This document shows positions 43,150 through 55,325 of a stretch of DNA of 64,000 nucleotides, piece by piece. The stretch is from Charina bottae (taxonomy: Eukaryota > Chordata > Lepidosauria > Squamata > Charinaidae): NCBI GenBank assembly GCA_023362775.1, contig JALMGJ010000016.1, positions 1,692,501-1,756,500 on the forward strand. The letters run 5' to 3'. Within the stretch, counting starts at the first letter, position 1, and each line of letters opens with the position of its first letter. The position numbers and the translations under genes are program-made. The notes beneath the pieces are model-generated. The model did not search any database. It worked only from the letters and a program-made list of their open reading frames with translations, and was not told the DNA's origin.

Positions 43150-44130
43150 GTTTGTGAAATGGAAGCCTGTAGTGAGTACTTGCCAGTATACTTAAAGCAA
43201 CACAGCATGATCGATTTTTTGACTAAAGAAGGAGTGCCTCCAATTGAAATTTACCATCAAATACAAGTTGTTTATGGTGATAACTGCATTGATGTGAGTA
43301 TTGTGTGTTTCTGGACCAAAAAATGTAAATATGAACCGTGAAGAACTGATTTGTATGATCAAGAATGAAGTGGATACCTGCAACAGCAACTGACAAGTTT
43401 CACATGAGAAAGTTTGATGAATTGATTCAGGACAATTGGTAGATCACTGAAAGGGAAATTGCTGTCAAGATTGGCATTGTATAGGAACCTGTGGGTCACA
43501 TTATTGATATCCTTCAATATTGGAAGGTTTGTGCAAGATGGGTTCCTTACAAGCTGAAAGCAAAGATAAAAACTTCAAGAGTTGAAATTTGCCAACAGTT
43601 GTTGTCATGCTACAAGAATGAAGATGAGAAATTTATTTACATCACTGTAATAGCCAACGAAAATTGGCTCATCATTATGACTCAGAAATGATCTGTCAGT
43701 TTATGGAATATCATCACAAAGCTTTACCCATGGGAACAAAAAAAAACCCAGTCTTCAGCAGGAAAACTCATGGTTACAGTTTTTTGGGATTTTTGTATTT
43801 TTTTCCCCCAATTTCTATTACTGCCCCAGCTCCCCCGAAGGGGATGGAGATTGTATCATTCCCATGGATTTCCTTGAACTTGACACCACTCAGAGTACTA
43901 CACTGCAATACTCAAAACCTGTGAAACAATTATTAAGCAGAGTTTAGAAGCAAAAGAAAGAAACGTTGCTGCAACATGACAATACTAGGTCACACATCCT
44001 ACAAGCTACCGAAGTTGAATCTCACTGTCTTACCCATCTGCTATACAGTTCAGACCTGACACTGTCTAACTTCCATCTTTTTCCAAAATTGAAAGAATAC
44101 TTTTGTGGGCACCTGTTTGAATGAAGAGAT
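43150..44130 (+). pseudogene. Mariner transposase remnant
   Basis: Decayed Tc1/mariner transposase of the mariner group. Conserved pieces in order across frames: helix-turn-helix region 'MIDFLTKEGVPPIEIYHQIQ' (43207-43266), 'GHIIDILQYWKVCARWVP' (about 43494-43545), 'RVEICQQLLS' (about 43581-43610), 'QSSAGKLMVTVFWD' region (about 43750-43795), 'LLQHDNTRSH' (about 43970-44000) and 'FHLFPKLKEY' (about 44072-44101). Of the three catalytic acids, the first (GDESW context) reads ANENW with Asn at 43656-43658, the second (HDN) is kept, and the third context (SDFHLFP) reads SNFHLFP. Several stops and frameshifts. Terminal repeats not identified. Confidence 0.82.
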
Positions 44131-44149
44131 AGAAAGGTCTGTCAGAATC

Positions 44150-44620
44150 TCATCGAAGACACAAAATATGGATAACTATATCCAAAATATAACTATAATG
44201 TCTGCCATCAACAGACACATAGAGGTAAACAACATTTACATACCATTCATAAGAGACAATAGAAAAGCCAAAAGACCAGAACACCACCTTGCCAGCAATC
44301 AACAACTAGATAGGCAAAGATTAACACCAAGATTAGCACCAGAGGAGCAATCAAACAACACAATAGACCCTAATCAAGGAACTATTAACTCAGTCAATCA
44401 ACCAAGCAGCAAACAACAACCCAATTAAGGTACTACCAAGGAGAGTACAACACCCCCACCAACACAGGCAGGACAAGCCATGGTATATAAGCAGAGAGCA
44501 AGTGCCACTCCCTTTTCGCACTGAAGATGTTGCCTAGCCTGGCAATGAAACATCTGCAAGAAAACAACAAGGCTGAGAGAGCATCAAGGACTCCACAGTT
44601 ATTTTATGACAGCTTTAAGA
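44150..44620 (+). mobile_element. Penelope-like family C remnant
   Basis: A-rich sequence coding a low-complexity Q/N-rich tail (to 44426-44428), then a short 3' region with 'ggtatataagcagagagc' and the block CTGAAGA-hairpin-GAAAC at 44521-44551, followed by 'tctgcaagaaaacaacaagg'. The block matches the terminal architecture of the two other Penelope-like families here. I recognise it as a common squamate repeat, but class and ends are not certain. Confidence 0.5.
44521..44551 (+). ncRNA. Hammerhead-like core, family C
   Basis: CTGAAGA (44521-44527), T, stem GTTGCC/GGCAAT (44529-44534 with 44541-44546, one G-T pair) with loop TAGCCT, then GAAAC (44547-44551). Same order and spacing as in families A and B. 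Confidence 0.35.
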
Positions 44621-46279
44621 TGTTTCTCTATTATTAGCAGAAGGTTGTAGTTTATGGTGGTAATTATGTGGAAGAGTAAATCTAGGTAACAAAAGAGCTC
44701 ATTTCAAGGATTATTTTCCTATTTCATTTATTAAAATATCCCTTTTTTAAACTAAAGTTATGGAAGTGGTGGCATTACTTTTCATTCAACCCTCATATTT
44801 ATCCATTACATTTTTATTCAGTATTTCCTCCAAACATGGGAAATTTGGGGGATGAAAAGCTGTTTATTTGTATGTTCATTTATAAATTCAGTTTCTAAGG
44901 CTGCCTATTTACCAATAATTCTGGATGGCTTACAGGAGATTAAAGATGGCTAACAACATTATAAAAAAATAATAACACCAATAAAAGAAAATGGCTGTGG
45001 CAGGGGAAAGCAGACCTGATTAATCAATTCCATTTCAAATAGCAGATTCACATATTATTCCGGGCCACTTCAATTACTATAAATATGTTTAAGAGGTTAG
45101 TTGTCATGATGCCAGTATTGTAGTCTTCAGCAGAAAAATAAAAAAAATGTAGCCTTTTGTTGGAGAAAAGTTGCAAGTAAAGCTTATAAGATAGGCAAGT
45201 GACAAACTGTAAACTTTCCTGAAACTTGCTTAGCACCATAGCATTCATTGACATTAGTTGGTTTCAGTACAATCTCCTTAATTTTATTAAAACTTCCCAT
45301 TTCTTCAAATAAAAATAGCTCAGGAGCCCAAACAGATTTGAAACAAACAGATCACGTAGCAGCTGTCCTTAAAATGTATTGGAAATATATTGAAGATTAA
45401 AGGATGTAGACCACTTTACTTAAAAAACACTCTTGCTTGTTTCAGAAAGCACAAGGATCTAGATGGAAATAAAAAGCCCCCAGAAGCTAAATGCTACAGA
45501 GAATATTTAAAATGATATGAACTATGGACATGCACAATAACAAACAGGAAAATCTTTCCACCAGCTGTTAACTAACATTTGAAAACCAAATGAAGCAAAC
45601 TTGGAAAATAATGCACCAGATGGAGAAAAATAATGCACACCAAGGGGAGAACTGTGGAGCGTTATCTGCCATTTGACCAAAGTATGTGCTTCTCAGCAAT
45701 TAAATGTGGTTATGATACTACCCACCCTCCATGCATCTAATACATGAAAAGCACACTCTATTTTAACATCATCCTTAGCCTCACTGTGAGAAGATATAGA
45801 TAAATAGCATTCTGATGTGAACATATTTATTGTCATCTGACCATCATAAACTACTATGGCAATGAATTCTAAAGATTTCTGGTGTAATAGAGCAAGTTAA
45901 GGTTATTATTATGTGCTGTATAAGCAAGACTCCCTAAGGAGACTTATGCATATGGGATAGGACAGGATGTATCAAGAAGCTTTGTCCAAATTCTATAATG
46001 CAACAATAAAGGCTCCGGAAGAAATGGTGGGTACCAGCAGGTGGTTTGGCTTCAGGCTTTTCTCAAATCACTCCCATGCCATTTAGGAGATCTCTCCCTC
46101 TATCCCTATCAACTGCATCTCCATCCAGATCTCCACCTGACTTGGCACAAAGTCTCAATTCCAGTCCAAATTCTGAGAGGTTTTTTTAATTTATTCTAAC
46201 CTACCAATGAAAAGAATTAAAAGAATCTATAATTTAAAAGAAAATAAACAGTATATATCAAAAAAGCATAGCCAGCTGG

Positions 46280-46281
<2 letters not shown>
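44621..46281. other. No gene recognised
   Basis: AT-rich sequence with no recognisable gene or repeat. Confidence 0.4.

Positions 46282-46354
<73 letters not shown>
46282..46354. repeat. (TC)n(AC)n microsatellite
   Basis: About 24 TC units followed directly by about 12 AC units. Confidence 0.97.
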
Positions 46355-46519
46355 CCCAAAAACATTATCTCCCAAGGCCTGGGAGAACCACCAGGTTTTA
46401 AATAGTTTCTAGAAAGTCATTAAGGTGGGACACAATGTGGATCTCTGGAGGGATGTCATTCCAAAGGGCAGGCACCAACACTCAGAAGGCCCACTTCCTG
46501 GGTCCCACAAGTTGATATG

Positions 46520-46902
46520 GTTTAATCCAGCGGTCCCCAACCTTTTTGACACCAGGGACCGGTTTCGTGGAAGACAATTTTTCCACGGACCGGGGGGGGG
46601 ATGGGCGGGCCACGCGGGCCAAGGGTGGAGTTCGATGGGTGGGTCATGGGCAGGCCATGGGCGGAGCTCAATGGGCGGGCCACGTGGGCCATGGGTGGGC
46701 CATGGGAGGAGCTCAATGGGCGGGCCACGTGGGCCATGGATGGGCCAAGGGAGGAGCTCAATGGGCAGGCCACGTGGGCCATGGGTGGGCCATGGGTGGG
46801 CCATGGGTGGGGCTCAATGGGCGGACTGTGCGGCCCGGTTCCTAACAGGCCACGGACCAGTACCGGTCTGCGGCCTGGGGGTTGGGGACCCCTGGTTTAA
46901 TC
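46520..46902. mobile_element. hAT-type MITE with internal minisatellite, 8-bp target duplication
   Basis: Element 46528-46894 (367 bp) with termini CAGCGGTCCCCAACC and GGTTGGGGACCCCTG, flanked by GTTTAATC (46520-46527 and 46895-46902). The subterminal sequence 'accagggaccggtttcgtgg' resembles the subterminal region of the 30.9-kb hAT, so the two are related families. No transposase. Confidence 0.93.
46603..46822. repeat. GC-rich minisatellite inside the hAT element
   Basis: Variable-length units of about 34-56 bp, each ending in 'gag(c/t)tc(a/g)atg' and built from 'gggcgggccacgtgggccat' and 'gggtgggcc' submotifs, about five units. It keeps long reading frames open on both strands, which are not genes. 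Confidence 0.9.
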
Positions 46903-48029
46903 AACAGGACCCAGAGTCAGTGTGTTGACTCTGCTTGACCTCACTATATGGGCAGAAACATTCAGAACAGTTCAAAAATGGTCACAAAACCTTGCCCCAA
47001 ATTTGTTATTCTGGAATTCCATGACACTGCAAAAATGAAAACCCAAAATGTCATCTTCTAAGAGAAGTGCCCTTAGCTCAGTGACTCTTCTGATCAGACC
47101 TCTAAATATTTACTCCAGTTGCAGCTTTTGGACAAATGGTAAAAACATGGAGACATGTTCTCTTGGTCACTGATTGGGAGTAGATTTTGTCCTTCTAGAA
47201 TTACTGGGCATTGGGAAAATACTGCAGAAGAGTTCTGAGCAAGCAGTTCTGAGCAAGCAGTTTCTAACAATCAGAACCCATAAACACATAGAGAGAAAAC
47301 TAAGAGATGAATGTGACATATGTCAAACTCAGATTAAAGGCTGTGATCCAACTTCACTTGTGGCTGGGAGAGTGTCAATACAGATTTTGGAAGAGAAATA
47401 TGACTCCTTACCTATTCTTATGTGAATAGTCTGTTCTTTGTCCATCTAAAGCAGGGGTATCAATTTCTGTCATTTTCAGGGCTCTGCTGGACTTTCTAGG
47501 TCGACACTGCACAAGTGGATTAGGACACTTATAAAATTTATTTTTTTATATTTTATTTAATAATATTTCAGAGTTTTATTATCGAACCTTAGCAACCACA
47601 TAGATATTCCCCAGGATGATCTGTCCCAAACCTGGCTCTTCAGGTCTTCCAACCAGGTATTCATTGCTACTGTAATTGTATCCATCTACTGTATCCTACT
47701 GCTGGTTGTCCTCTTCTTCTCTTTCTTTTCACCTTTCCCAACATTACAGCCTTCTCCAGAGAGCTAGGTCATCAAATAGTGTGTCCAAAATATAATTTGA
47801 GCCTGCTCATTTGGCCCTTGAGTGAGAATTCTGGATGGATTTGTTCTATGATCCATTTGTTTGTTTTCTCGGCTACCCATTATATACTCAATAGTCTTCT
47901 TCACTACCAAAGTTGAAATGCATCAATATTTTTAAGTGTATTACTTATTTTTTATGTCCTTCTGTTATTAGGTTATGTTTATCTTGAAATTTTATTTTTT
48001 CTAGGAGGAGTTACAATTATATACTGAGA
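46903..48029. other. No gene recognised
   Basis: No gene. A possible eroded hAT start 'caggggtatcaa' at 47452 has no partner. Confidence 0.4.
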
Positions 48030-48066
48030 AGGAGGAGGAGGAGGAGGAGGAGGAGGAGGAGGAGGA
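48030..48066. repeat. (GGA)n tract
   Basis: About 12 GGA units. Confidence 0.95.
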
Positions 48067-48835
48067 AGTAGTGTATGGCTCCCACCTTATAGCTATTCTG
48101 GAGTTCGTTAAAACTGTGGCTCTGCTTCTAGGCCTGGGGCTAGAGTGGATACCGAGCCTTTGTAGTTTTTTGCTGGTTTGGGGTATGTTTGGTTGTTTTA
48201 CTCTCCAGATGTGCATGTTTTCTATTGTTTGGTTGTGGGATTTTTTTTTGGGGGGGGGTATGTATTGGAAGCCACCCAATACTGGGAGATGGCCAGTCTC
48301 CAAATCAAATCAATCAATCAATAAGTAGAAGCAGCAGCTGCTGCTGCTTTTTTCTTCATCAGTAGAGGATGCAATGACACTGAAACTGTTTCATAGCCTC
48401 TTTTAATGATAAAAAATTAAAAAAACATGCAGTGTTTATTTTTGTTTATTGTGGACTAAATGGAAGATTTATTATGTTCCATTAATATTTATTATATTAA
48501 TAAATGTTCTTCTAGGCAACATGGGACGGCTGGAACAGAATGTGAAGGATATCTGGAAAAGTTCAGGTAGGGTTGGAGGAAAGCACTGCCAAGAGGCTGG
48601 AAGGAAGGAATGGGCTGGGTTACGGAATGGTGCCCACTGAACCTGAAGGAAAGGATCGGGAGGTGGGTAGACAAAGACAGGGATGAAGCAGAAGAGTTGA
48701 GAGGAAAGGCAGAGAGAGGGAGATAGATGCAGGGGGGCAGCAGAGACAGAGCCGTTGCAACAGATAGGGAAGCAGAGTCAGCGAGTGGAAGGGAAAGGCC
48801 TTGTTTGCAACAGCAAAGGAAAAGTTTAAACTTTG
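48067..48835. other. No gene recognised
   Basis: Purine-rich AG-biased sequence at 48530-48790. No recognisable gene. Confidence 0.4.
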
Positions 48836-48889
48836 TGTAAACCACCCAGAGTCCCCTCTGTGGGGGGAGATGGGCGGTGATATAAGTAT

Positions 48890-48958
<69 letters not shown>

Positions 48959-48960
48959 CT
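48836..48960 (+). mobile_element. CR1/L2 LINE 3' end followed by (GATA)n
   Basis: The last 50 bp or so of a CR1/L2 element ('aaaccacccagagtcccctc', 'gagatgggcggtgatataag') pass into a pure GATA run at 48889-48958. The 42.2-kb copy of the same 3' end instead has an (AAAT)n tail. Confidence 0.88.
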
Positions 48961-50730
48961 AGCAATGGAGAGCAGCCCGGAAAAACTGCAGTGGGTGGGA
49001 ACAGAGCAAGGGCTGAAGGTTGAGGGAGATGGGGAGAGAGAGAAAGAAGGGCATTGTGGGCTGCATCCTGCTCTCAGACTACATGAATCGTACAAGGCAA
49101 GGTTTTTGTATTTTGGCTACAAAAACATAGGATATATCTTGTATGGTTATGCAATGTAATCAGCTTTTGTATTCTTGGCCTGACCCATTCTTGTTTCTCT
49201 AGAGAATCTCCAGACTGCTAGGAGGAAAGGGATATATCACATTGTCTCAGTTAAATAATAGAGAAGAGGAACATCCATTCCTGAGGGGAAGCCCAGGTGA
49301 ACTCTCCCAACAAGAAGAGAGCTCTGGTTTCCCTGAAACTGAGAAGCTATAAGTAATAAAAAATAATAACAATGTTTTGTCCTTCCCACTCATCACTCCC
49401 TGCCTCCAGGATATGAAGTTGAGGATGCAGCTTGAAACCCAGAAATATGCTCTGAATGTATTTTGGAGAATCTCTCTCTTTTGAAACCCTTGCCTAAACT
49501 TGTACTGAAGTCAAAGGATGACCATGGTGCGGCTTTGTTAAGAAGAGCATAACAGGGTAAGGAAATTATGTACCAGTTCCACCCCAGTCCTCCTCAATTA
49601 GTTTTAAAAAAAGAAACAACAGTTCCAGTTAAGGAAAGTTCTTTTGTTGTCAGCAGAGATTTTAATGTTGCAGGGAAATGAAATTATTACTCAACGTATG
49701 GAGATTATTTTTTAAAAATGGAAGGAAAATCATTTTTTTTGTTTGCATTACGACCACATAATAACTTTGTATAATCACTGCAGCAAGTGGTGAAAAAGAC
49801 AGGAAATGAGTAAAAACTGTCCACAGAGAAAATTAAACTATTGCACTGAATTCTCTACACGCTTACCCTTTCCTATGCAGAGAGATTACATTTACCTCAG
49901 ACGATCATTATAGAAGGAGCTCTCAAATCCAGATGTCAATATGGAAAAATGAACAAACTTCTTTTTTTAAAAAAATAATTTGTTTCATTAAAAGTATATG
50001 TCATTTTAGTACTTTTTCCAATATTTGAACAACCAGATGGCTTGATGTGAGCTATTCACACTTTCTATCATGCTCATTTGTTTGAATACAAAGTAAAAAA
50101 AGAAAAGGCAGGGTGGAGAGAGAAATTACTCTCCCCACCAATGAGATATACCAATAAAACAAAATCAATTGGAATGGAAGCTTGCCAGCCCCTTTTTTTC
50201 AAGAGAACTCTTTTAGCTGTCACAATCCAACAATTAATGTGATACAGTATGTGCTGATCAATTAATCAATATCATCTAAAGAAGATGGAAAAACTGAAAC
50301 CCCAAGGCTATTTGTAACACGCAAATCCTTCCTGGAACCTCTTCTGAACAAAATTGCCCCAAATCATTAGTAATGTTTCCTGCCATTTTGAGGTGGGTAA
50401 CCCCTAAAAACTGGACTGCACATATGTGATATTGTCCCATCTGCTCTACATCAGTGGATATTCAAATCCCATTTTTTCTAAGAATTCTACACCAGGTTGA
50501 CATGATTCCATACTGTACCATCTTCTTCCATCTTCAGTGATCTTCTCTTCCTTCAGGGACTCCTTCAGTTGTCTTTAGCCCATCCTGGAATCTACAGATC
50601 AGCAGCAACCAAAATTGTCTAAAACCTAAATTTGTTTGCCAGCTCCCTCTTCCTCCTCATCTTTCTCTGTATATGTGTGTGCATGTGTGAAGACCTTATC
50701 TGTTTCACTCCCTGTTTTCCCACAGCAAAC
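48961..50730. other. No gene recognised
   Basis: No recognisable gene or repeat. Confidence 0.4.
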
Positions 50731-50913
50731 GTATCACTCAGGGCCACAACTGGGGGGGGGGGAAGTGGGGCATGTGTCCCGGGCACCGCGCTGGGGGGTG
50801 CACCAAAATGACACCCGGGGTGTGCCAAAATGACAAAATAACCCATGGGGGGCCCCGCGGAATCCATGTTTGCCCCGGGTGACACAGACCCTAGTTCCAT
50901 CCATGGTATCACT
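50731..50913. mobile_element. Short GC-rich hAT-type MITE, 8-bp target duplication
   Basis: Element 50739-50905 (167 bp), beginning 'cagggccacaactggggg' and ending 'ccctagttccatccatg', with eroded inverted ends sharing the AACT(G/A)GGG core. It is flanked by GTATCACT (50731-50738 and 50906-50913). The interior carries 'gtcccgggcacc' and 'tgccccgggtgacac' as a second inverted pair. Confidence 0.8.
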
Positions 50914-52844
50914 TCCAGGTAGACATGTATGTCTGAAGATGACTTTTCAGCTTAGCTCCTCCATTCTCCAGCTGCCAACTCACTTGGACTTTCTGTCTGA
51001 AGCACAATCTTACTTTTTTCTTTCAAGTAACAGCATGTAATGGATTGGATCTGGTGCATGTACAGCATGATTTCCGAACCCAAGGTGAGGATGGGCAATG
51101 TGCTGAATCTACTACTCTTACTCCTGCAATCTCTTTTCTGAAGATCTCCACCACCACCCTTTCCCTTCTCCAGGCAAGTTAAACCCTTTTTCTATAACAG
51201 TGGTAAAAGTCAGAGATGAGGTAGAGGGGGAAAATGGTCTGGAGTCAAAGAGTTTAATATCTACATGCCTTTTTACCATTGAAAAATCACATTGCTGTCC
51301 CACCGCTCTTTTTGACCTGCTTGTAGACATGACTGCATTTGAAGACACAGGTCTCCTATCCTTCAGTACAGTTGTGGCTCCATTTCAGAAAAACTGGAGT
51401 GCCAAAGGGAATGGCAGCAGGGGCAGGCTTCTTGTAATCCTGAGCATATTAGGAGCTGTCTTCATTAAGCTAAGAGTCTTCCTTGAATTCTGTGGCAACT
51501 GTACCTCCACTGGGCAATTCTATAATTTGATCTCCTCAAGCATAACTCCCTGATTCATACGTAGGTGTCAACCATAGCTCTGAGAATTCTTTCATAATGA
51601 GAACCTTTCCGCACGATGGGTTTTTGCTCAGAGACCGTTACACACTCTACTTCCAACATCAGTTGCCCGCTCTACATTTGGGAAAACAGGCTTAAAATTT
51701 GGAGCTTTTATGCCTGTAATGGAGAGCTGATTGTTTATTTAAAGGGTTTTTGTTGGTTTGTTTTTTGTCTTTTTTACCAACAGATGACTCGTGGTAGGTA
51801 CATGCAAAATTTCTGGATGCTGTTTGAAAGCACAAGATGCAATGGTATTGCTGAAGCTAAACAGATTGGCCCACTGCTTGGATAGGAGGTCATCTATGGA
51901 GGAATTTAAGAGACAAACTTAGAATAGAAATGCAATACATTTTAGAAATGTGTAAAATTCTGATCATTGACGTAATAAAGGATGACTGACTGGATATATG
52001 TGCTTGTGGTTAATTACTGGGAAGAAATAGGGCGGTATGGCCTACTCAGTTCAGACCAATTAACCCATTCTTTTTCTCAACTATCTCCTGGCTAGGCATT
52101 TTACTTGGTCCTGATATAACCAAAACATTTTCATACTTTCCTTTTTTGCATGTTCTTCTCTATATTTATTTATTTCCCATTGTGTTGCCACTTTGGTTGG
52201 TAAGTACAAGGACATTTCAGATATGCTAACAATAACTGCATTGTGTTTCCCACTACAGAACCTAAAACGTTGGTTGTTGAAGTTTGGTATCTCACTGTTT
52301 TAAAGAGCAAATTTTGGAATTCCTTATTCCTATGTCTATAGACAAACCACTTCAATAATAGTAGTGTACTGTTTCTGGTAGCCTATAGTACACTTATAAT
52401 AGAAACCCTCAATTGTAGGGAGATCCACTTACAGAATTGTGAACTGAAATGGTTTCTGCTAATGCTGTTGAAGTTCTCAGATTTTCAAACCCCTTCCTGC
52501 TTCTGTGATACACTCCTTCTGCTCTACCAGTTGCTGTCTCTGGAACAGCAGATATGCAGTAGTTTAACATTCAAATGCAGCTTTGGATTTTCTCCCAATT
52601 CTTGCATGAGATTAATAAGCCCTCAGTTCTGTTTTCAAAAAATATGAAAGCAAGGGAACATGTAAATATTCTAAAGTATTTTATTTTCTCTTGTCAGAGC
52701 AGAATTATCTTGTCTGTGCATAGCTAGCTGCCACATTTATTATACACAATAATCTTGCCTCTATTTTTAGGTAATGAAGCAATCAATGATTCAGATAGAA
52801 ATACTAAAAGGTAATCCATCTTTTTAAAATGATCTTTCTGCTTC

Positions 52845-52880
<36 letters not shown>

Positions 52881-53679
52881 ACGTTCACTCACACACAAAC
52901 AATTGCTATAATATGTAATTATCATCAAATACAATTTTTGCTCGTCTATAGTTTCCTTTCTGTGCAAAACAGGATTTTGCACAGGGAGCTTAAAGTGGAT
53001 CGTATTTAAGACAATAAAGGAGAGAAAATAACAGCCTCTGTGTTAAAAGGACCTTGAAGAGTGTCACTGATTCTCAGAATAGACTCAGATTATTTTGCCT
53101 GCTGACTATGTGCAAGGAAGGTAGCCTACTTGAGTTTTTTTCTTACTAATTTCTCTTTTTCTTCTAATTTCTCTTTGTTAAAAGGATCAAAGGAGAACAT
53201 AGTGTAATTAGAGGAAGAGGAAGAAGAAGAAGAAGAGCAATTTCCTCCTTGAACCTAAAGCAACAAGATCTATAGGGAAATTCTGTCCCTGCATCAGCCT
53301 TTTCCCAAACTGTAGGACCCTTCCATATTCATTAGAAATGAATTTTTGCTTTCCTTCCATTTTCTTTTAAGGACAAAGGAAAGCAGCTGCTGCTGAGAAA
53401 ACTAAAAGAAGATGTCATGCATATCAGTTCCATGTCTAGAAGTTTAGACTGGCAGATAAATATTAATTCAACACTAATGTTAACTGTGCTGCAGCTAAGG
53501 TCAACATCTTTCAGGTACTTTCCTAAGAACTGTCCTCAGTTCTTGCCCTTCTGCCTGTGCCCCAGACAGCATTGGCTGTCTTGACAGTCACCTGATTCTG
53601 TCTAGTAGTAGGGCTGGTGGTGCAATTGCCCTCCCAATTCAGCCTCCCAAATCAGGTTTGTGTGGGAAAATTGTGTTCT
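50914..53679. other. No gene; (AC)n at 52847-52876
   Basis: About 2.8 kb without a recognisable gene. Simple tracts: (AC)15 at 52847-52876 and a GAAGAA tract at 53213-53237. Confidence 0.4.
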
Positions 53680-53812
53680 GTCTAAAGCAGTGTTTCTCAA
53701 ACTTGGCAACTTTAAGATGTGTGGACTTCAACTTCCAGAATTCCCTAGCCAGCATGGGAGTTGAAGTCCATACATCTTAAAGTTGCCAAGTTTGAGAAAC
53801 ACTGGCCTAGAG
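53680..53812. mobile_element. Palindromic hAT-type MITE
   Basis: Element 53688-53804 (117 bp) is almost a perfect palindrome: 'cagtgtttctcaaacttggc' at the left and its complement at the right, each arm about 48 bp. Flanking octamers GTCTAAAG and GCCTAGAG match at 6 of 8 positions, consistent with an eroded 8-bp duplication. Confidence 0.85.
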
Positions 53813-55037
53813 GAATTTATTTATTTATTTGATTTATCTAATTTCCTAATTAGATAATACTTCAGTTCAGAATCAAAGGAAGACTGTTGTCTTTGGCATT
53901 TACCTGTATTCCACTCTCGTTGGACCAGTCTAATCCAGAAATGCTTTTCATTCTAAGATTTATAATCCTAAAAAGTTTCTTTGGATAACCCACCGCTTGT
54001 CTATCTGATTTGTTGTCAAGTTGTGCCATCAAACTCCCTTCCCCTTTGTTTTTGGGTTACCTATCCCTCACCTCTCCGTAAAACCTTAAGGTCATTTGCA
54101 GGAGAGCTACAAACACATTAAGATTAAAATCCTAAAAAAGGCATAAAAAATAGACCATTAACAATAAAATGAAATAGTTTTAGGATGTTAATAGCACTTC
54201 CCAAAGCAGCACATCAGCAATAATAACTTGTTGGTTAAGACTGTAACCCATGCACCAAGAATTGAATTTGATGAAAACAAAAATACATTTAGGTTCTATG
54301 AAATACATTTTCCTTCTCCAAAGCCACAAAACGAGGTCCAAGTAATTTACATCATTTGTTGTTTCTCAAAGAACAGACTTCCTAAAATAAAATCAGTTCA
54401 GTTACAGTGGACTACAATGTTTCTCTCTTTAGACACAACTATTTATTCATCTTCACAGCTTTTAGCCAAAAGCTGTTATCTGAATGCAATTAACAGGAGT
54501 AGTTTTAATTCATTTTCATTACATCTTTCTTTCAATAAGCTTTTATCCTCATAACAATCCGGAGGTAGGTAAAGCTGATAGACAGTGAGTAGATAAAATT
54601 CATCCTTAAGCTTTATGAATGTAAGACAAGAAAGACATGGATAATAAATCTGGTCATGTGATCCATTATTCTCGTCTATCATTTTTTGGCAGTTCTTTTT
54701 TTTAATCCCAACAAAGTCCAGACATTTTTTTTGTCTGTTTTGCAATTTTCCTTGGGTATTAGGAAAAGCTACCCCAATATATGACAGATAGATAGAGGGA
54801 AAAATTGTATATGAGTTCCCTAAACACACACTGTTTATGAACATTTCATGCCAAAATATGTGAAATATTTGAACTGAGTTTAATTAGCTTGACAGAAATC
54901 TCTGCAGTATCCCCTCCATGCCACAACACACAGTAGTCTATTATGGGTGGATGATACTGTTTTCTTCTAAAAGAAATATTTGCTACAATTATAATATTTT
55001 TACAACCTTTTCAATATTACCTGGATTTTAAAAAAAT
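53813..55037. other. No gene recognised
   Basis: AT-rich sequence. Nothing recognised. Confidence 0.4.
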
Positions 55038-55325
55038 ATACAACCTACTGTGGCTGTTGTGGGTCTTCCGGGCTGTGTGGCCGTGTTCTGGAAGTTGTGG
55101 TTCCTAATGTTTTGGTTGGCAGTAGTGGGCACAGAGATTTACCTCTACCTGGGCACAGAGATTTCGCTTCTGTCTGTGCTCCTGCCCTCTGAAGATGCTG
55201 GCCACAGATGCTGGAGAAACGTTAGGAACCACAACTTCCAGAACATGGCCACACAGCCCGGAAGACCCACAACAGCCATCGAACTCCGGCCGTGAAAGCC
55301 TTCGACAATACATACAACCTACTGT
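55038..55325 (+). mobile_element. Foldback Penelope-like element, family B, up to 14-bp target duplication
   Basis: Same family as 16.1 kb. The left end 55052-55113 is the reverse complement of about 55217-55278, and the right end continues with a 33-nt tail (55279-55311, 'cggccgtgaaagccttcgac') that the left end lacks. Direct repeats ATACAACCTACTGT flank it (55038-55051 and 55312-55325; overlap with the terminus makes the exact length 12-14). The hammerhead-like core is at 55189-55220, with the stem base altered (GCTGGA before GAAAC). The middle carries 'gggcacagagattt' twice. Confidence 0.85.

Noticed and set aside
46409..46928. Overlapping frames of 86-167 codons on both strands
   Set aside because: Produced by the GC-rich minisatellite inside the hAT MITE; protein is repetitive.
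47444..47540. Possible hAT start 'caggggtatcaa' at 47452
   Set aside because: No matching right terminus or second copy of the flanking octamer was found.
48492..49095. Frames containing LSIYLSIY repeats
   Set aside because: Reverse-strand translation of the GATA microsatellite.
54228..54554. 108-codon open frame
   Set aside because: No recognisable domain; a similar-length frame runs on the opposite strand, consistent with chance.
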